Assembly: GCA_028280965.1 (NCBI GenBank)
Contig: JANQKT010000198.1
Span: 1-41,100, forward strand
Length of the DNA stretch: 41,100 bases
DNA from: Phycisphaeraceae bacterium
GTDB taxonomy: Bacteria; Planctomycetota; Phycisphaerae; Phycisphaerales; Phycisphaeraceae
Direction of reading: 5' to 3'
Shown here: in pieces, positions 8,243-17,444 of the stretch
Layout: each line of letters opens with the position of its first letter
Numbering within the stretch: position 1 is the first letter of the stretch
The notes under the pieces: generated by a model
What the model was told of the DNA's origin: nothing
The model's database searches: none
The model's input: only the letters and a program-made list of their open reading frames with translations
Made by a program: the position numbers and the translations under genes

Positions 8243-10705
8243 TTACCGCTCGCGTCTTAACAGCGTATCGGCCCGTTGGGTCAGCTCCTTGTCGCCCTTG
8301 GCCCGCTCTTTGGCTTGACGCAGGTAGGTGTCCGCGCGTTCCGATTGATTGGAGCGGATCGCGAGGATCGCTTTGGCGTAACTGGCATAGGCGGATTCGG
8401 GGTGGGCCTCGGCGAGCTCTTCGAGTGTGCGGACCTCGTCGGCCGCGTCGCCGACGGCGTGCTGGAGCTCGGCCAGCTCGACCGCGGCCCGCTTGGCCAG
8501 GTCCTCGCCCTCACGGTCGGGGTACAACAGCCAGAGCTTCTTGAACGCCTCGCGCGCGTCGTCTGCGTGCTGCTTTGCCGGCTTCGCGTTGCTCCGGCGC
8601 TTGGCTTGATCGTGCAGCGTGCGGTGGATGCGGCCGGCTTCAAAGAGCGCCTTGGATGCGATCGCGTGGCCGCGGTCCGGGTCCTGCAGCGGTGTCAGCT
8701 CGGCGATCGCTCCGTCGAGCTCGCCCGCGTCGCGGAGGACGAGCGCGATCTCGAGCCAGGCCTCGACGCCGTAACGCTCGCTGACAGCGCGGACCTCGTC
8801 GAGCTTTTCTTTCGCGGCGTCATAGTCGCCGGTAAGCCGGTACGCCCGGCCGGTCAGCAGCATCGCCTGCTCGACCAGCTTCTTGTCGGTGATGCCTTGC
8901 AGGTACCCGATCGCGGCCTCCGCCGTGCCGTTTCCACGCAGCAGGTGCCGCCCGACCCAGAGCTCTTCGTTCTGGGTCAGCACTTCCGGTCCGCCGACCT
9001 CCTGCATCTGCGCCCGGAGCTCCATCGCGCGCTCGTCGTTGCCGTTGTCCGCGTCGTGCTGGGCGACGATGCGCAGCGCGTTGACTTTCGACGACTTGCC
9101 CAGCCCCTCGCGCTGGGCCGCGTCGAGCAGCAGCGGGATGCCGCGGTCCGCGTCGCCGAGCTTCATGTGGATCAGGCCCTGCTCGAGCACCGACTCGGCG
9201 CGGTACGGGTTGATCGGGTGTTCGCGTGTCAGCCGGCGGTGGGTCGCGAGCGCCTGTTCGTCCTCGCCGCTGAACCGCTGGGCGACGGCCAAACGGTACA
9301 GCGCCTCCTGCTCGACCTCCGGCGTGCGCAGCCCGGCGTCCCTCAATTCAAGCACCGCGGACGCCTGGCGGATCACCCGCGCGTGCCGGCCGAGCGCATT
9401 GAGGAGCTCCATCAGGCGGAAGCCGGCCTGCAGCGAGGTCGGCGTCGGCGAATCGACAGACTCCAGGTACGCCTCGTAGTCCTCCGCCGCCGCGGCGATC
9501 TCGCTGTGCGTCTCGTAGAGGTGTGCCCGGCGGAGCAGCGCCTGCCGGTAGTACGGGCTCGTCGGCCCGCGATCGATAAACCGCGTCAGCCGCGCAGCGC
9601 CGCGTTCGACCTGACCCGCCTCGGCCTCGGCGGTGGCCTGCAGGAACGCGACATCGACACGCAGCGTGGTGTCCGGGAAAAGCTCCAGCAACCGCGTGGC
9701 CGCGGTGTTCATCGCCGCGTAGTCCTCAAGCTCAAACCGGCTGACCGCGAGCTTGTACAGCACCTTCTCGCGGATCGGCTCGCGGCTGTCGCCTTTGGCG
9801 ATGTGGTCGAGCAGCTGCACCGCCTTGGCGTGCTCGCCGCGCTCCTGCCGGGCCGAGCCAGCGAGGTAGTACGCGGGCAAACGATCTTCCGTGGGTAGCG
9901 CCTTGATCGTCTGCTCAAACGTCTGCAGCACCTGGTCGTACCGCCCATCCGCAAACTGGGCCCAGAGCAGCCCGACGACCGCGGGCGAGAAGTGGCCCGA
10001 GCTCTGGTAGCGGGCGACGACGGTGTTGTAGTACGCGATCGCCGGGGCATACTCGCCGGCGTTGTAGCTCAGGTCACCGGCGAAGCGCGCCGCCTCGGGC
10101 GCGACCGCCGGGTCGTCGAGCGCCAGGCACTTGTCCAGCACCGCGACCGCCTGCTCTTTGTCCTTCATCAGCGCCCGGACCTTGGCCAGGTCGAGCAGCG
10201 CCCGCGCCTTCATCGGCGTGTCGAGCTTGGCCGCGTCGCCGAGCGCCGTCGCCGCCGCCTGGAGGTTGTCCGCCCCGCGGTACGCCAGGCCCTTGAGGTA
10301 GAGCGCCGACACCGCGACCTTCGGGTCCAGTTCTCCGGTGTCGATCTTCTCGAGCGCCTTGAGCGCTTCGTCGTACTTGCCCAGGTCGCTGAGCACCTGC
10401 CCGCTGAGCAGGTCCACCGCGTAAGGCGGGACGAGCGTCGGCTTGGCGGCTTCTTCGAGCAGCTCGGCGGCCTTGCCGTTCTCACCCGCGCGCCGATGCA
10501 GCAGCGCCCGGTAGTACTGCGCATCGCCGAGCTTCTCGCCGTTGGGGAACTTGCCGAGGTACTCCTCGAACTCTTTCGCCGACTCCTCCAACTCGCCGCG
10601 CTGCAGCAGCTTGTAGGCGAACAGGAACTGCTGGTGCTCGGCGTCGGACTGGGCGAGGGCGACGCCGGGCAGGCACAGCAACAGACAAGCCAGGACCGCC
10701 TTCAT
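8243..10705 (-). CDS. Secreted TPR-repeat protein
   Basis: Signal peptide MKAVLACLLLCLPGVALAQ and many degenerate TPR units. TGATG overlap with the upstream exbD-like gene (an alternative GTG start lies 3 nt upstream). Confidence 0.88.
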   Translation of the reverse strand: MKAVLACLLLCLPGVALAQSDAEHQQFLFAYKLLQRGELEESAKEFEEYLGKFPNGEKLGDAQYYRALLHRRAGENGKAAELLEEAAKPTLVPPYAVDLLSGQVLSDLGKYDEALKALEKIDTGELDPKVAVSALYLKGLAYRGADNLQAAATALGDAAKLDTPMKARALLDLAKVRALMKDKEQAVAVLDKCLALDDPAVAPEAARFAGDLSYNAGEYAPAIAYYNTVVARYQSSGHFSPAVVGLLWAQFADGRYDQVLQTFEQTIKALPTEDRLPAYYLAGSARQERGEHAKAVQLLDHIAKGDSREPIREKVLYKLAVSRFELEDYAAMNTAATRLLELFPDTTLRVDVAFLQATAEAEAGQVERGAARLTRFIDRGPTSPYYRQALLRRAHLYETHSEIAAAAEDYEAYLESVDSPTPTSLQAGFRLMELLNALGRHARVIRQASAVLELRDAGLRTPEVEQEALYRLAVAQRFSGEDEQALATHRRLTREHPINPYRAESVLEQGLIHMKLGDADRGIPLLLDAAQREGLGKSSKVNALRIVAQHDADNGNDERAMELRAQMQEVGGPEVLTQNEELWVGRHLLRGNGTAEAAIGYLQGITDKKLVEQAMLLTGRAYRLTGDYDAAKEKLDEVRAVSERYGVEAWLEIALVLRDAGELDGAIAELTPLQDPDRGHAIASKALFEAGRIHRTLHDQAKRRSNAKPAKQHADDAREAFKKLWLLYPDREGEDLAKRAAVELAELQHAVGDAADEVRTLEELAEAHPESAYASYAKAILAIRSNQSERADTYLRQAKERAKGDKELTQRADTLLRRER

Positions 10706-11124
10706 CACTCTTCCTCCCGCACCGCGGACAGGCGCACGTCCCTCAGGCCCGCGGCGTTGGCGGCGTCGATGATCTGCATCTGCAGGCCGTACGCCGCCGC
10801 GCGGTCGCCACGCAGGATCACCGGCATGTCCGGGTTGATCTCCGCGAGCTTGGCCATCTCGCCGGACAAATCCGCGATCGGCACCAGCCGCTCGCCGAGG
10901 AACACCCGGCCGTCCTCATCGAAACTCACGACAACCTTCTGCGCCTCGTTCGTCCCCGGCTCGGCGGACTCGGACGCCGGCAGGCCGATGTCCACCATCA
11001 GCTCCTGGTCACGCATCGAGTATGTGGACATGAAGAAGATCAGCAGCAGGAACAGCACGTCCACCATCCCCGCCAGCGGGATCACCGGGCGTGCGCGTTC
11101 TCGGGATTCGGATGCAAAGCCCAT
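10705..11124 (-). CDS. ExbD/TolR-family biopolymer transport protein
   Basis: PVIPLAGMVDVLFLLLIFFMSTYSM (N-terminal TM helix with the conserved Asp), MPVILRGDRAAAYGLQMQIIDAANAAGLRDVRLS. Confidence 0.93.
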   Translation of the reverse strand: MGFASESRERARPVIPLAGMVDVLFLLLIFFMSTYSMRDQELMVDIGLPASESAEPGTNEAQKVVVSFDEDGRVFLGERLVPIADLSGEMAKLAEINPDMPVILRGDRAAAYGLQMQIIDAANAAGLRDVRLSAVREEE

Positions 11125-11142
11125 AGGACAAACCCGGTTGCG

Positions 11143-12036
11143 TCAGCTAAACGTGCGGCCGCTCGGGATCGCCGAGTCGTCGCGCTTCAGGTGGTCAGCA
11201 ATCATATGCACGGCCTGCTCGGCCTCGGCGAGGGTGCGCGTCGCGCGCGACTTCACCAGCGAGTACAGGACCAGCGTGAAGATGCCGACCGTCAGGCCGA
11301 ACAGCGTCGTGGACATCGCCTCGCCGACACCGCGGGAGAGCGTGACCGCGTCGATCCCGCCGGACTCGTGCTCGAGCCCGTAGAACGCCTTGATCATGCC
11401 CAGCACGGTGCCGAGCAGCCCGAGCATCGGCGCGACGTTGCTGATGTCCGCGAGGTAGCTGACGCGGTTCCAGATGATGTCCGCCTGCCGCCGGCCCTCG
11501 GTGTCGATCATGTCGAGCATGACCGAGTGGTTCTGGTTGTGGTTCTCGACGCAGCGTTGGACGATCCCCGCGGCGAAGACCCCGCGCGACCGCCGGCACA
11601 CATCGCCCGCCCGCTCGTAGTCCCCGCGGATCACCAGCTTGATCACCTCGTCCACGAACCGCGGCGGCGCGAACGTCCGGCGGTTGATCGACAACATAAA
11701 AAACAAAAAGAAGATCAGCCCCAGCGCCGACAGCCCGGCGATCAGGCCGTTGATGATCGGCGAGAACATGAACAGCTCGCCCATCCGGTACAGCGTGTTG
11801 TCGCTGAGCTCGACCGGCTTGTTGGCACCGCCCTGCTCGGCCGGCTGGACGGGCGTTGCGCCCTCGGCGGGCGGCTGCTGGGCGGGCGACGGCCCCTCGC
11901 CGGGCCCGGGGCGCACGGTCTGAGCCCGGGTGTAGAACACCACGCTGACAGCGGTGATCAACAACACCAGCATCACAGCCAGCCGCCGGGTGGTCCAGTT
12001 GGGGGTCGTGTCCTTCGGGGTCAAAACGGGCCTCAT
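11143..12036 (-). CDS. MotA/TolQ/ExbB proton channel family protein
   Basis: Three TM segments; LADISNVAPMLGLLGTVLGMIKAFYGLE and GVGEAMSTTLFGLTVGIFTLVLYSLV. Confidence 0.94.
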   Translation of the reverse strand: MRPVLTPKDTTPNWTTRRLAVMLVLLITAVSVVFYTRAQTVRPGPGEGPSPAQQPPAEGATPVQPAEQGGANKPVELSDNTLYRMGELFMFSPIINGLIAGLSALGLIFFLFFMLSINRRTFAPPRFVDEVIKLVIRGDYERAGDVCRRSRGVFAAGIVQRCVENHNQNHSVMLDMIDTEGRRQADIIWNRVSYLADISNVAPMLGLLGTVLGMIKAFYGLEHESGGIDAVTLSRGVGEAMSTTLFGLTVGIFTLVLYSLVKSRATRTLAEAEQAVHMIADHLKRDDSAIPSGRTFS

Positions 12037-12104
12037 CTATCTGGGATACGACGCGGGAGATGGATCAATCATACTGATCTGGAAGCGATTCTGTTCAAAG
12101 AGCG

Positions 12105-12196
12105 CTCCAAGCCCCGCCCGCGCGCAGCGCGGGTGGGGATCGAATCGCGATCATCCTTCGATCCCCACCCGCGCTGCGCATGGATGGGGCTTGGAG
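12105..12196. repeat. Long imperfect palindrome, family C copy 1
   Basis: Arms CTCCAAGCCCCGCCCGCGCGCAGCGCGGGTGGGGATCGAA / TTCGATCCCCACCCGCGCTGCGCATGGATGGGGCTTGGAG; 7 nt past the bioB stop. Confidence 0.88.
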
Positions 12197-12203
12197 ACAC
12201 CGG

Positions 12204-13367
12204 TCAGGCGTCCACGACCGGCAGCGCCAGCACCGAGCCGCGCTTGCGGACCATCAGGCTGTTCGCCTCGGCGCCGATACCCAGCGCCCCCGCGCCCGCG
12301 CCGGGCGCGACCTCCGGCTCGGCCTCGACCTCGCGCTCGTTAAACAGGTGGATCTTCATCCCCAGGTCCTTGAGCATCTGGTGGTCCTGCTTGGGCGTTC
12401 GGCCGAACGTCGTCAGGTAGTTGCCGATCAGAAAGCTCGACCCGCCGGCGAAGAACATCCAGCTCTGCAGGTCGCGCAGGATCGTCTCGCGCCCGCCGGC
12501 GATCTTCAGCTCCCGGTCGGGCAGGATGAACCGGTAGACCGCGATGATCTTGAGCGCCTCCATCGGCTCGAGCGCCTCGCGCTTGCCGTGCAGGGGCGTG
12601 CCCTGGATCGCGTTGAGGAAGTTGATCGGCACGACGTCCGCGCCCAGGTCGCGCAGCGCAAACGCCATGTCCAGCCGGTCTTCCCAGTCCTCGCCGAGCC
12701 CGAAGATCCCGCCCGAGCAGATGGACAGGCCCGCCTCTTTCGCGGCGCGGATCGTGTTGACCCGGTCGTCGTAGCTGTGGGTCGAGACGACGTTGCCAAA
12801 ATGCCGCCGGCTGGTCTCGAGGTTGTGGTTGATCCGCTCAACGCCCATGTCCTTCAGACGTCTGGCCTGGTCGGGGCGCAGCTCACCGAGCGTCGCGCAC
12901 GGGCGGATCTCGCCCTCCTCCGCCGCCTTGCGGAAGAACGGCTCCATCCAGTCCAGCTCCTTGTCGGTCGGGCCGCGCCCGGAGTTGACGATGCCGAAGC
13001 TCGACGCCCCGCTGGCCAGCGCCTCGTCCGCGGCCTGCTGCATCTCTTCAACGCGCATGCGCGAGGGCTTGACGTGCGTGTCGTAGTGCTTGGACTGGGA
13101 GCAGTACGAGCAGTCCTCCGAGCACCCGCCGACCTTGCCGGTGACGATCGAGCAGAACCGGGCGTTCACACCAACGTTGGCGATGCGGATCTTGTTGGCC
13201 CAGAACATCAGGTCGTAAAGGGCATCGCCCTCGAGTGTCGTCAACTCACGGGCCTGGTCGCGCGACAGCGGCTTGCCGCTTAGCACCTGAACCCCCAGGC
13301 GCATGGCGGTGTCGTTCAGGAAAGCGCCCGCGGGCGCATCGGTCGGGCTGGTCATCGTGTCTGGCAT
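12204..13367 (-). CDS. bioB: Biotin synthase (radical SAM)
   Basis: GGCSEDCSYCSQSKHYDTHVK cluster motif, GVERINHNLETSRRHFGNVVSTHSYDDRV, CSGGIFGLGEDWEDR, MFFAGGSSFLIGNYLTTFGRTPKQDHQML. Confidence 0.97.
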   Translation of the reverse strand: MPDTMTSPTDAPAGAFLNDTAMRLGVQVLSGKPLSRDQARELTTLEGDALYDLMFWANKIRIANVGVNARFCSIVTGKVGGCSEDCSYCSQSKHYDTHVKPSRMRVEEMQQAADEALASGASSFGIVNSGRGPTDKELDWMEPFFRKAAEEGEIRPCATLGELRPDQARRLKDMGVERINHNLETSRRHFGNVVSTHSYDDRVNTIRAAKEAGLSICSGGIFGLGEDWEDRLDMAFALRDLGADVVPINFLNAIQGTPLHGKREALEPMEALKIIAVYRFILPDRELKIAGGRETILRDLQSWMFFAGGSSFLIGNYLTTFGRTPKQDHQMLKDLGMKIHLFNEREVEAEPEVAPGAGAGALGIGAEANSLMVRKRGSVLALPVVDA

Positions 13368-13406
13368 GGCTCATTTATACCGGAAAGCCGCGGGGGCAAG
13401 CGCATG

Positions 13407-13431
13407 AAAAAGGCCGGCGATCGGGCCGGCC
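13407..13431 (-). terminator. Rho-independent terminator for the small-protein cluster
   Basis: On the minus strand: GGCCGGC CCGATC GCCGGCC then TTTTT (13411-13407). Confidence 0.82.
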
Positions 13432-13469
13432 TTGGAGTTGGTCCGTTGATCGGTTGGGTTTCCGCCGGC

Positions 13470-13784
13470 TCAGCGGTCGCGGCCGCCCCTGCGGCCGCCG
13501 AAGATCTCTTCCATCCGGATCGCGGTCACGGGGGTGAGCTGCTTGCGGCCGATGTTCGCCGAGTAGACGACCATGACCCCCTTGGTGTTGTCGAGGATGA
13601 ACAGCGACTCGTCGTCGTTCCGGGTGGTCGCGGTCATCATCTGGAAGGTGGTCTGCAGGACGTTCTGGCCGTCGGCGTGGGCTGCGTTGGCCTCGGCCTT
13701 GCGGTCGATCTGGACAACAAGGATCGCGGCGAGCACGAAGGCCGAGGCGAGCAAGGCGAAGCAGGCGGTCTGGGTACGGTTCAT
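13470..13784 (-). CDS. Small membrane-anchored protein, paralogue-like member 1
   Basis: 104 aa; N-terminal TM (CFALLASAFVLAAILVVQI), SLFILDNTKGVMVVYSANIGRKQLTPVTAIRMEEIFGGRRGGRDR; followed by a terminator. Confidence 0.8.
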   Translation of the reverse strand: MNRTQTACFALLASAFVLAAILVVQIDRKAEANAAHADGQNVLQTTFQMMTATTRNDDESLFILDNTKGVMVVYSANIGRKQLTPVTAIRMEEIFGGRRGGRDR

Positions 13785-13849
13785 CGTTAAGACTCCGCGT
13801 GGGAGGTGTGGTGTCTGGGTTCAACGCAACGAAAAGATCAGGCCGGGGC

Positions 13850-14143
13850 TCAGCGGTCGCCGCCGCCGCCGCCGCCGTCGAGGTCGTCGGCGATCTCGCG
13901 GCCGCCGATGATCTCAACGCGGTTGTTGGCGCTGTTCACCGTAAAGCCGGCGACGCGCCCGTTACGCGTGTCCATCACGTAGATGACCTGCTGCGAGGCA
14001 TTGGCGGTGTTGCCGGCGATCATCAGGTAGCTGCCGCCGCCGAGCTGGGCGTTGGCCTTCTCGACCGGCCCGAAGGTGAGCGCGATCGCCGCGAGCAGCA
14101 CCGCGTTGAGCACGATGAGGACGGCCAGGGAACGCTGAGTCAT
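13850..14143 (-). CDS. Small membrane-anchored protein, paralogue-like member 2
   Basis: 97 aa; N-terminal TM (LAVLIVLNAVLLAAIALTF), VIYVMDTRNGRVAGFTVNSANNRVEIIGGREIADDLDGGGGGGDR; same layout as 13470-13784. Confidence 0.8.
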   Translation of the reverse strand: MTQRSLAVLIVLNAVLLAAIALTFGPVEKANAQLGGGSYLMIAGNTANASQQVIYVMDTRNGRVAGFTVNSANNRVEIIGGREIADDLDGGGGGGDR

Positions 14144-14215
14144 GTTGGGACCTCCCGAAGGTCGTGGGTGGGTGTTGATTAGCCGTTTACCGGTTGACGC
14201 GTGGTCAGCCGGATA

Positions 14216-14476
14216 TCAGTCCTGGTGGGATCGCTTGGGGCTCATGAAGCAGCCGATGCCGATGGCGATGCCGAAAAAGATCGCCAGGGCCAGGGCCTGC
14301 CACGCGCCGGACTCGGGCGCGCTGCCCGTCTCTTCCTGCGCCTGCGCGGCGGCCGGCAAAGCCGGGGCCAACAGGAGGAAAGACGCTGCGGTCAATCGGG
14401 CGGTTACGGTGGCTATTCCGGTGGCAGGTCGGCTGAACATCCACGCATCATACCCGCTGAGGGTTGGGCGTGACAA
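14216..14476 (-). CDS. Small putative membrane protein
   Basis: 86 aa with a signal-peptide-like segment (LTAASFLLLAPALPAAAQAQ) and a C-terminal TM (WQALALAIFFGIAIGIGCF); co-oriented with the two genes downstream. Confidence 0.6.
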   Translation of the reverse strand: MSRPTLSGYDAWMFSRPATGIATVTARLTAASFLLLAPALPAAAQAQEETGSAPESGAWQALALAIFFGIAIGIGCFMSPKRSHQD

Positions 14477-14561
14477 TCGTCTGGATGGATTAGTGGATCA
14501 ATCGATTCAGGTGGGTTGGGCTTCCAGCCCACCAACCCGTATCCCGGATTACCATGCCGCC

Positions 14562-15242
14562 ATGTGGACCTGGGTCATCTGGCTGCTGGCGGCGTACCTG
14601 CTCGGGTCGGTGTCGTTCGCGCTGATCCTCGGCCGGCTCAAGGGCATCGACATCCGTCAGCACGGCAGCAGCAACGTCGGGGCGACCAACCTCGGCCGGA
14701 CGCTGGGCAAAAAATGGGGCATCGCTTGCACCCTGCTGGACATGGGCAAGGGGCTCGGCCCGGTGCTGGGCTACGGGTTTTCGGCCGGCCTGATCGCCAC
14801 CAACGAGCCGATCGGCGCCATCGCCATGCTGCAGTGGCTCGCCGTCGGTGTCACGGCGGTGGTCGGGCACGTCTTCCCGGTCTTCCTGAAGTTCAAGGGC
14901 GGCAAGGGCGTGGCGACCAGCGCGGGCGCGCTCTTCGGCTTCTGGCCGGTGCTGGCCGTGCCGGCGCTCGCCGCGTTTGTCGTGTGGTTCGTTGTCACCA
15001 AGACAACGGCCTACGTCGGGCTGGCGAGCGTCGCGGCCGCGGCGGTGCTGCCGGTGTTCGTCGTCGGCTTCGCCTGGGTGACGGGCTACGAAGCCGGCGA
15101 GATCGCGGTGTGCGGCGGGGTCAGCGCGCTGCTCGCGCTCCTGGTCATCATCCGCCACCGCGGCAACATCAGACGCCTGCTCGAGGGGACGGAGGAGCAG
15201 GTCGAATGGGCGAAGGGGAAGGGGTCAACAGGATCTGAATAG
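14562..15242 (+). CDS. plsY: Glycerol-3-phosphate acyltransferase PlsY
   Basis: LLAAYLLGSVSFALILGRLKGIDIRQHGSSNVGATNLGRTLGKKWG, GHVFPVFLKFKGGKGVATSAG. ATG at 14562 preferred over the long upstream ORF start. Confidence 0.95.
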   Translation: MWTWVIWLLAAYLLGSVSFALILGRLKGIDIRQHGSSNVGATNLGRTLGKKWGIACTLLDMGKGLGPVLGYGFSAGLIATNEPIGAIAMLQWLAVGVTAVVGHVFPVFLKFKGGKGVATSAGALFGFWPVLAVPALAAFVVWFVVTKTTAYVGLASVAAAAVLPVFVVGFAWVTGYEAGEIAVCGGVSALLALLVIIRHRGNIRRLLEGTEEQVEWAKGKGSTGSE

Positions 15243-15268
15243 CCGCGATGCGACGCATCGCGGCTATT
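15238..15268. repeat. Perfect palindrome, family B copy 2
   Basis: AATAGCCGCGATGCG-A-CGCATCGCGGCTATT, perfect 15-bp arms; contains the plsY TAG stop (15240-15242). Confidence 0.9.
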
Positions 15269-15298
15269 GATTGGTGCAACATTCGATCGATGCCCGTT

Positions 15299-15625
15299 CT
15301 AATCACTGCCCCGCCGCTCGGCCCGGTCGGACCACCAGTACGCGAACGCGCCGAATGCCGGCAGGGCCGCGACGAACAGCGTGATAATGACCATGCCTCC
15401 CGGGTTCTTCGCCGCCAGCGACAGCAGCCCGCCGCAGACCAGGATCAGCAGCGCCAGCGCGCCCAGCCCGATCGGCGCGGCGTAGCGAGAGAGCGGGTGC
15501 TCGCCGCGGTGGGTGCTGCGGTAGGTCGAATCCGCGTCGTACGGCCGACCACACTCCGGGCACCGACCCTGGCGCGACAGCCCGGTCAGGTCGTACCCGC
15601 AGTGGTGGCAAGAATCACTGTGCAT
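15299..15625 (-). CDS. Zinc-ribbon membrane protein
   Basis: CHHCGYDLTGLSRQGRCPECGRPYD rubredoxin-like ribbon followed by two hydrophobic segments; start MHSDSC. Confidence 0.75.
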   Translation of the reverse strand: MHSDSCHHCGYDLTGLSRQGRCPECGRPYDADSTYRSTHRGEHPLSRYAAPIGLGALALLILVCGGLLSLAAKNPGGMVIITLFVAALPAFGAFAYWWSDRAERRGSD

Positions 15626-15743
15626 GCACGGAGCGTATCGGCTCGACGCAGTCGCATCCAGCACAACCCGCCTGCCACGCCCGGCCAGAGCGCCGCATGT
15701 GAAATCATCTACAATACGGGTTTCTCAAAGCCACGAGCCTGAT

Positions 15744-17390
15744 ATGCCTGATGCGACAAAACCCGTTGTCCTGATCGTCCGTGACGGCTGGGGCGAGAAC
15801 CCCAACCCCGAGCACGACGCGTTCAACGCCGTCAAGCTCGCCAACACCCCCGCCACCGATGCGCTCATGCAGCGCTACCCCGTCACGCTGCTGCACACCT
15901 CCGGCGAGGACGTCGGCCTGCCCGAGGGCACGATGGGCAACTCCGAGGTCGGCCACCAGAACATCGGCGCCGGGCGCGTCGTCGATCAGGAATCGGTCCG
16001 CATCACCAAGCAGGTCCGCACCGGCGAGATCAACGCCAACCACGCGCTCTGCGACGCGATCGAGAACGCCAACAACCACGGCCACAGCGTCCACCTGCTG
16101 GGCATCGCCTCGGACGCGGGCGTGCACGGCCTGCTCACGCACCTGTACGGCTGCGTGAAGCTGTGCAAGCAGCGCGGCGTGCCGACAGACAAGATCCTGC
16201 TGCACCTGTTTACCGACGGACGCGACACCGGCCCGTTCACCGGCAAGGGCTACATCGAAGAAATCGAGGCGCAGCTCGCGGGCATCGGCGCCGGCCGGAT
16301 CGCCTCGATCTGCGGGCGGTACTACGCGATGGACCGGGACAACCGGTGGGAACGGGTCGCCAAAGCGTACAACCTGTTCACAGGCCGCAGCACGGCCGAG
16401 CCACACTTCGATAACGCCGCAGAAGCAGTACAGCACTACTACGACAATCCAACGAACGATTCACAACAAGGCGACGAGTTCATCACGCCGCGCGTCGTTG
16501 GTGATCGAACGAGCGTTGCAGACGGCGACACCGTCATCTTCTACAACTACCGCGGCGACCGCCCGCGTGAGATCACCCGCGCGTTCATGCAGCCCGACTT
16601 CTTCGGCAACGTCCCGCCCTCGCCGGATTCGGGAGCGAAGGGCTTTGACCGTGGCGAGCAACTCAAACTCCGCTACGTCACGATGACGGCGTACGACGAG
16701 ACGTTTACCGACTTCCCGGGTTTGTCCGTCGCGTATCCCAAGCCGCCGAAGATGCAGGACATCGGCGGGGAGTACCTTGCAAAACAAGGCAAAACCCAGT
16801 TCCGCTGCGCCGAGACCGAGAAGTTCCCGCACGTCACCTTCTTCGCCAACGACTACCGCGAGGAGCCGTTCGCCGGCGAGACGCGCGAGATGGCCCAGTC
16901 GCCGAAGGCCGCGACCTACGACCTGCAGCCGGAGATGTCGGCCCCCGGCATTAAGGAACTGGTCCTGAAACGTGTGAATGAAGACGGCGTGGATTGCCCG
17001 GATTTCATTTTGGTGAACTTCGCCAACGGCGACATGGTCGGCCACACCGGCAAACTCGACGCGGCGATCAAGGCGGTCGAGACCGTTGACAACTGTGTTG
17101 GCGAGATCGTCGAGGCGGTGCTGGCTCGCAATGGCAAGCTGATCATCACCGCCGACCACGGCAACGCCGAGCAGATGTTCGACCCCGAGACGAACGCGCC
17201 GCACACCGCGCACACGACCTATGACGTGCCGTGCATCATCGTGGACCCGGAACTGAACGCCGGCACCCCCCTGCGTGACGACGCCCGCCTGGCCGATCTG
17301 TTCCCGACAGCACTGGACCTGATGGGGCTGGACAAGCCCGGGGCGATGACGGGCGTGTCGCTTCTATCGATGGCGGCGGCGACGGGCTGA
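15744..17390 (+). CDS. gpmI: 2,3-bisphosphoglycerate-independent phosphoglycerate mutase
   Basis: VVLIVRDGWGENP, TMGNSEVGHQNIGAGRVVDQ, LFTDGRDTGPFTGKGYI, FANGDMVGHTG, ITADHGNAEQMFD. Confidence 0.97.
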   Translation: MPDATKPVVLIVRDGWGENPNPEHDAFNAVKLANTPATDALMQRYPVTLLHTSGEDVGLPEGTMGNSEVGHQNIGAGRVVDQESVRITKQVRTGEINANHALCDAIENANNHGHSVHLLGIASDAGVHGLLTHLYGCVKLCKQRGVPTDKILLHLFTDGRDTGPFTGKGYIEEIEAQLAGIGAGRIASICGRYYAMDRDNRWERVAKAYNLFTGRSTAEPHFDNAAEAVQHYYDNPTNDSQQGDEFITPRVVGDRTSVADGDTVIFYNYRGDRPREITRAFMQPDFFGNVPPSPDSGAKGFDRGEQLKLRYVTMTAYDETFTDFPGLSVAYPKPPKMQDIGGEYLAKQGKTQFRCAETEKFPHVTFFANDYREEPFAGETREMAQSPKAATYDLQPEMSAPGIKELVLKRVNEDGVDCPDFILVNFANGDMVGHTGKLDAAIKAVETVDNCVGEIVEAVLARNGKLIITADHGNAEQMFDPETNAPHTAHTTYDVPCIIVDPELNAGTPLRDDARLADLFPTALDLMGLDKPGAMTGVSLLSMAAATG

Positions 17391-17444
17391 GTTAACGAAC
17401 GAACCGATAAGGGGTATTGCGCCGGCTTCCGCCGGGCCCGACTG

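Noticed and set aside
8276-9898. 540-aa plus-strand ORF
   Set aside because: Antisense shadow of the TPR gene; no recognisable motifs.
9992-11383. 463-aa plus-strand ORF
   Set aside because: Antisense across the TPR and exbD-like genes and into the exbB-like gene; composition is that of a shadow ORF.
14505-14540. GGTGGGTTGGGCTTCCAGCCCACCAACCC upstream of plsY as another palindrome
   Set aside because: Only about 6-8 bp of stem with bulges, and at a 5' rather than a 3' end; too weak to group with the other families.
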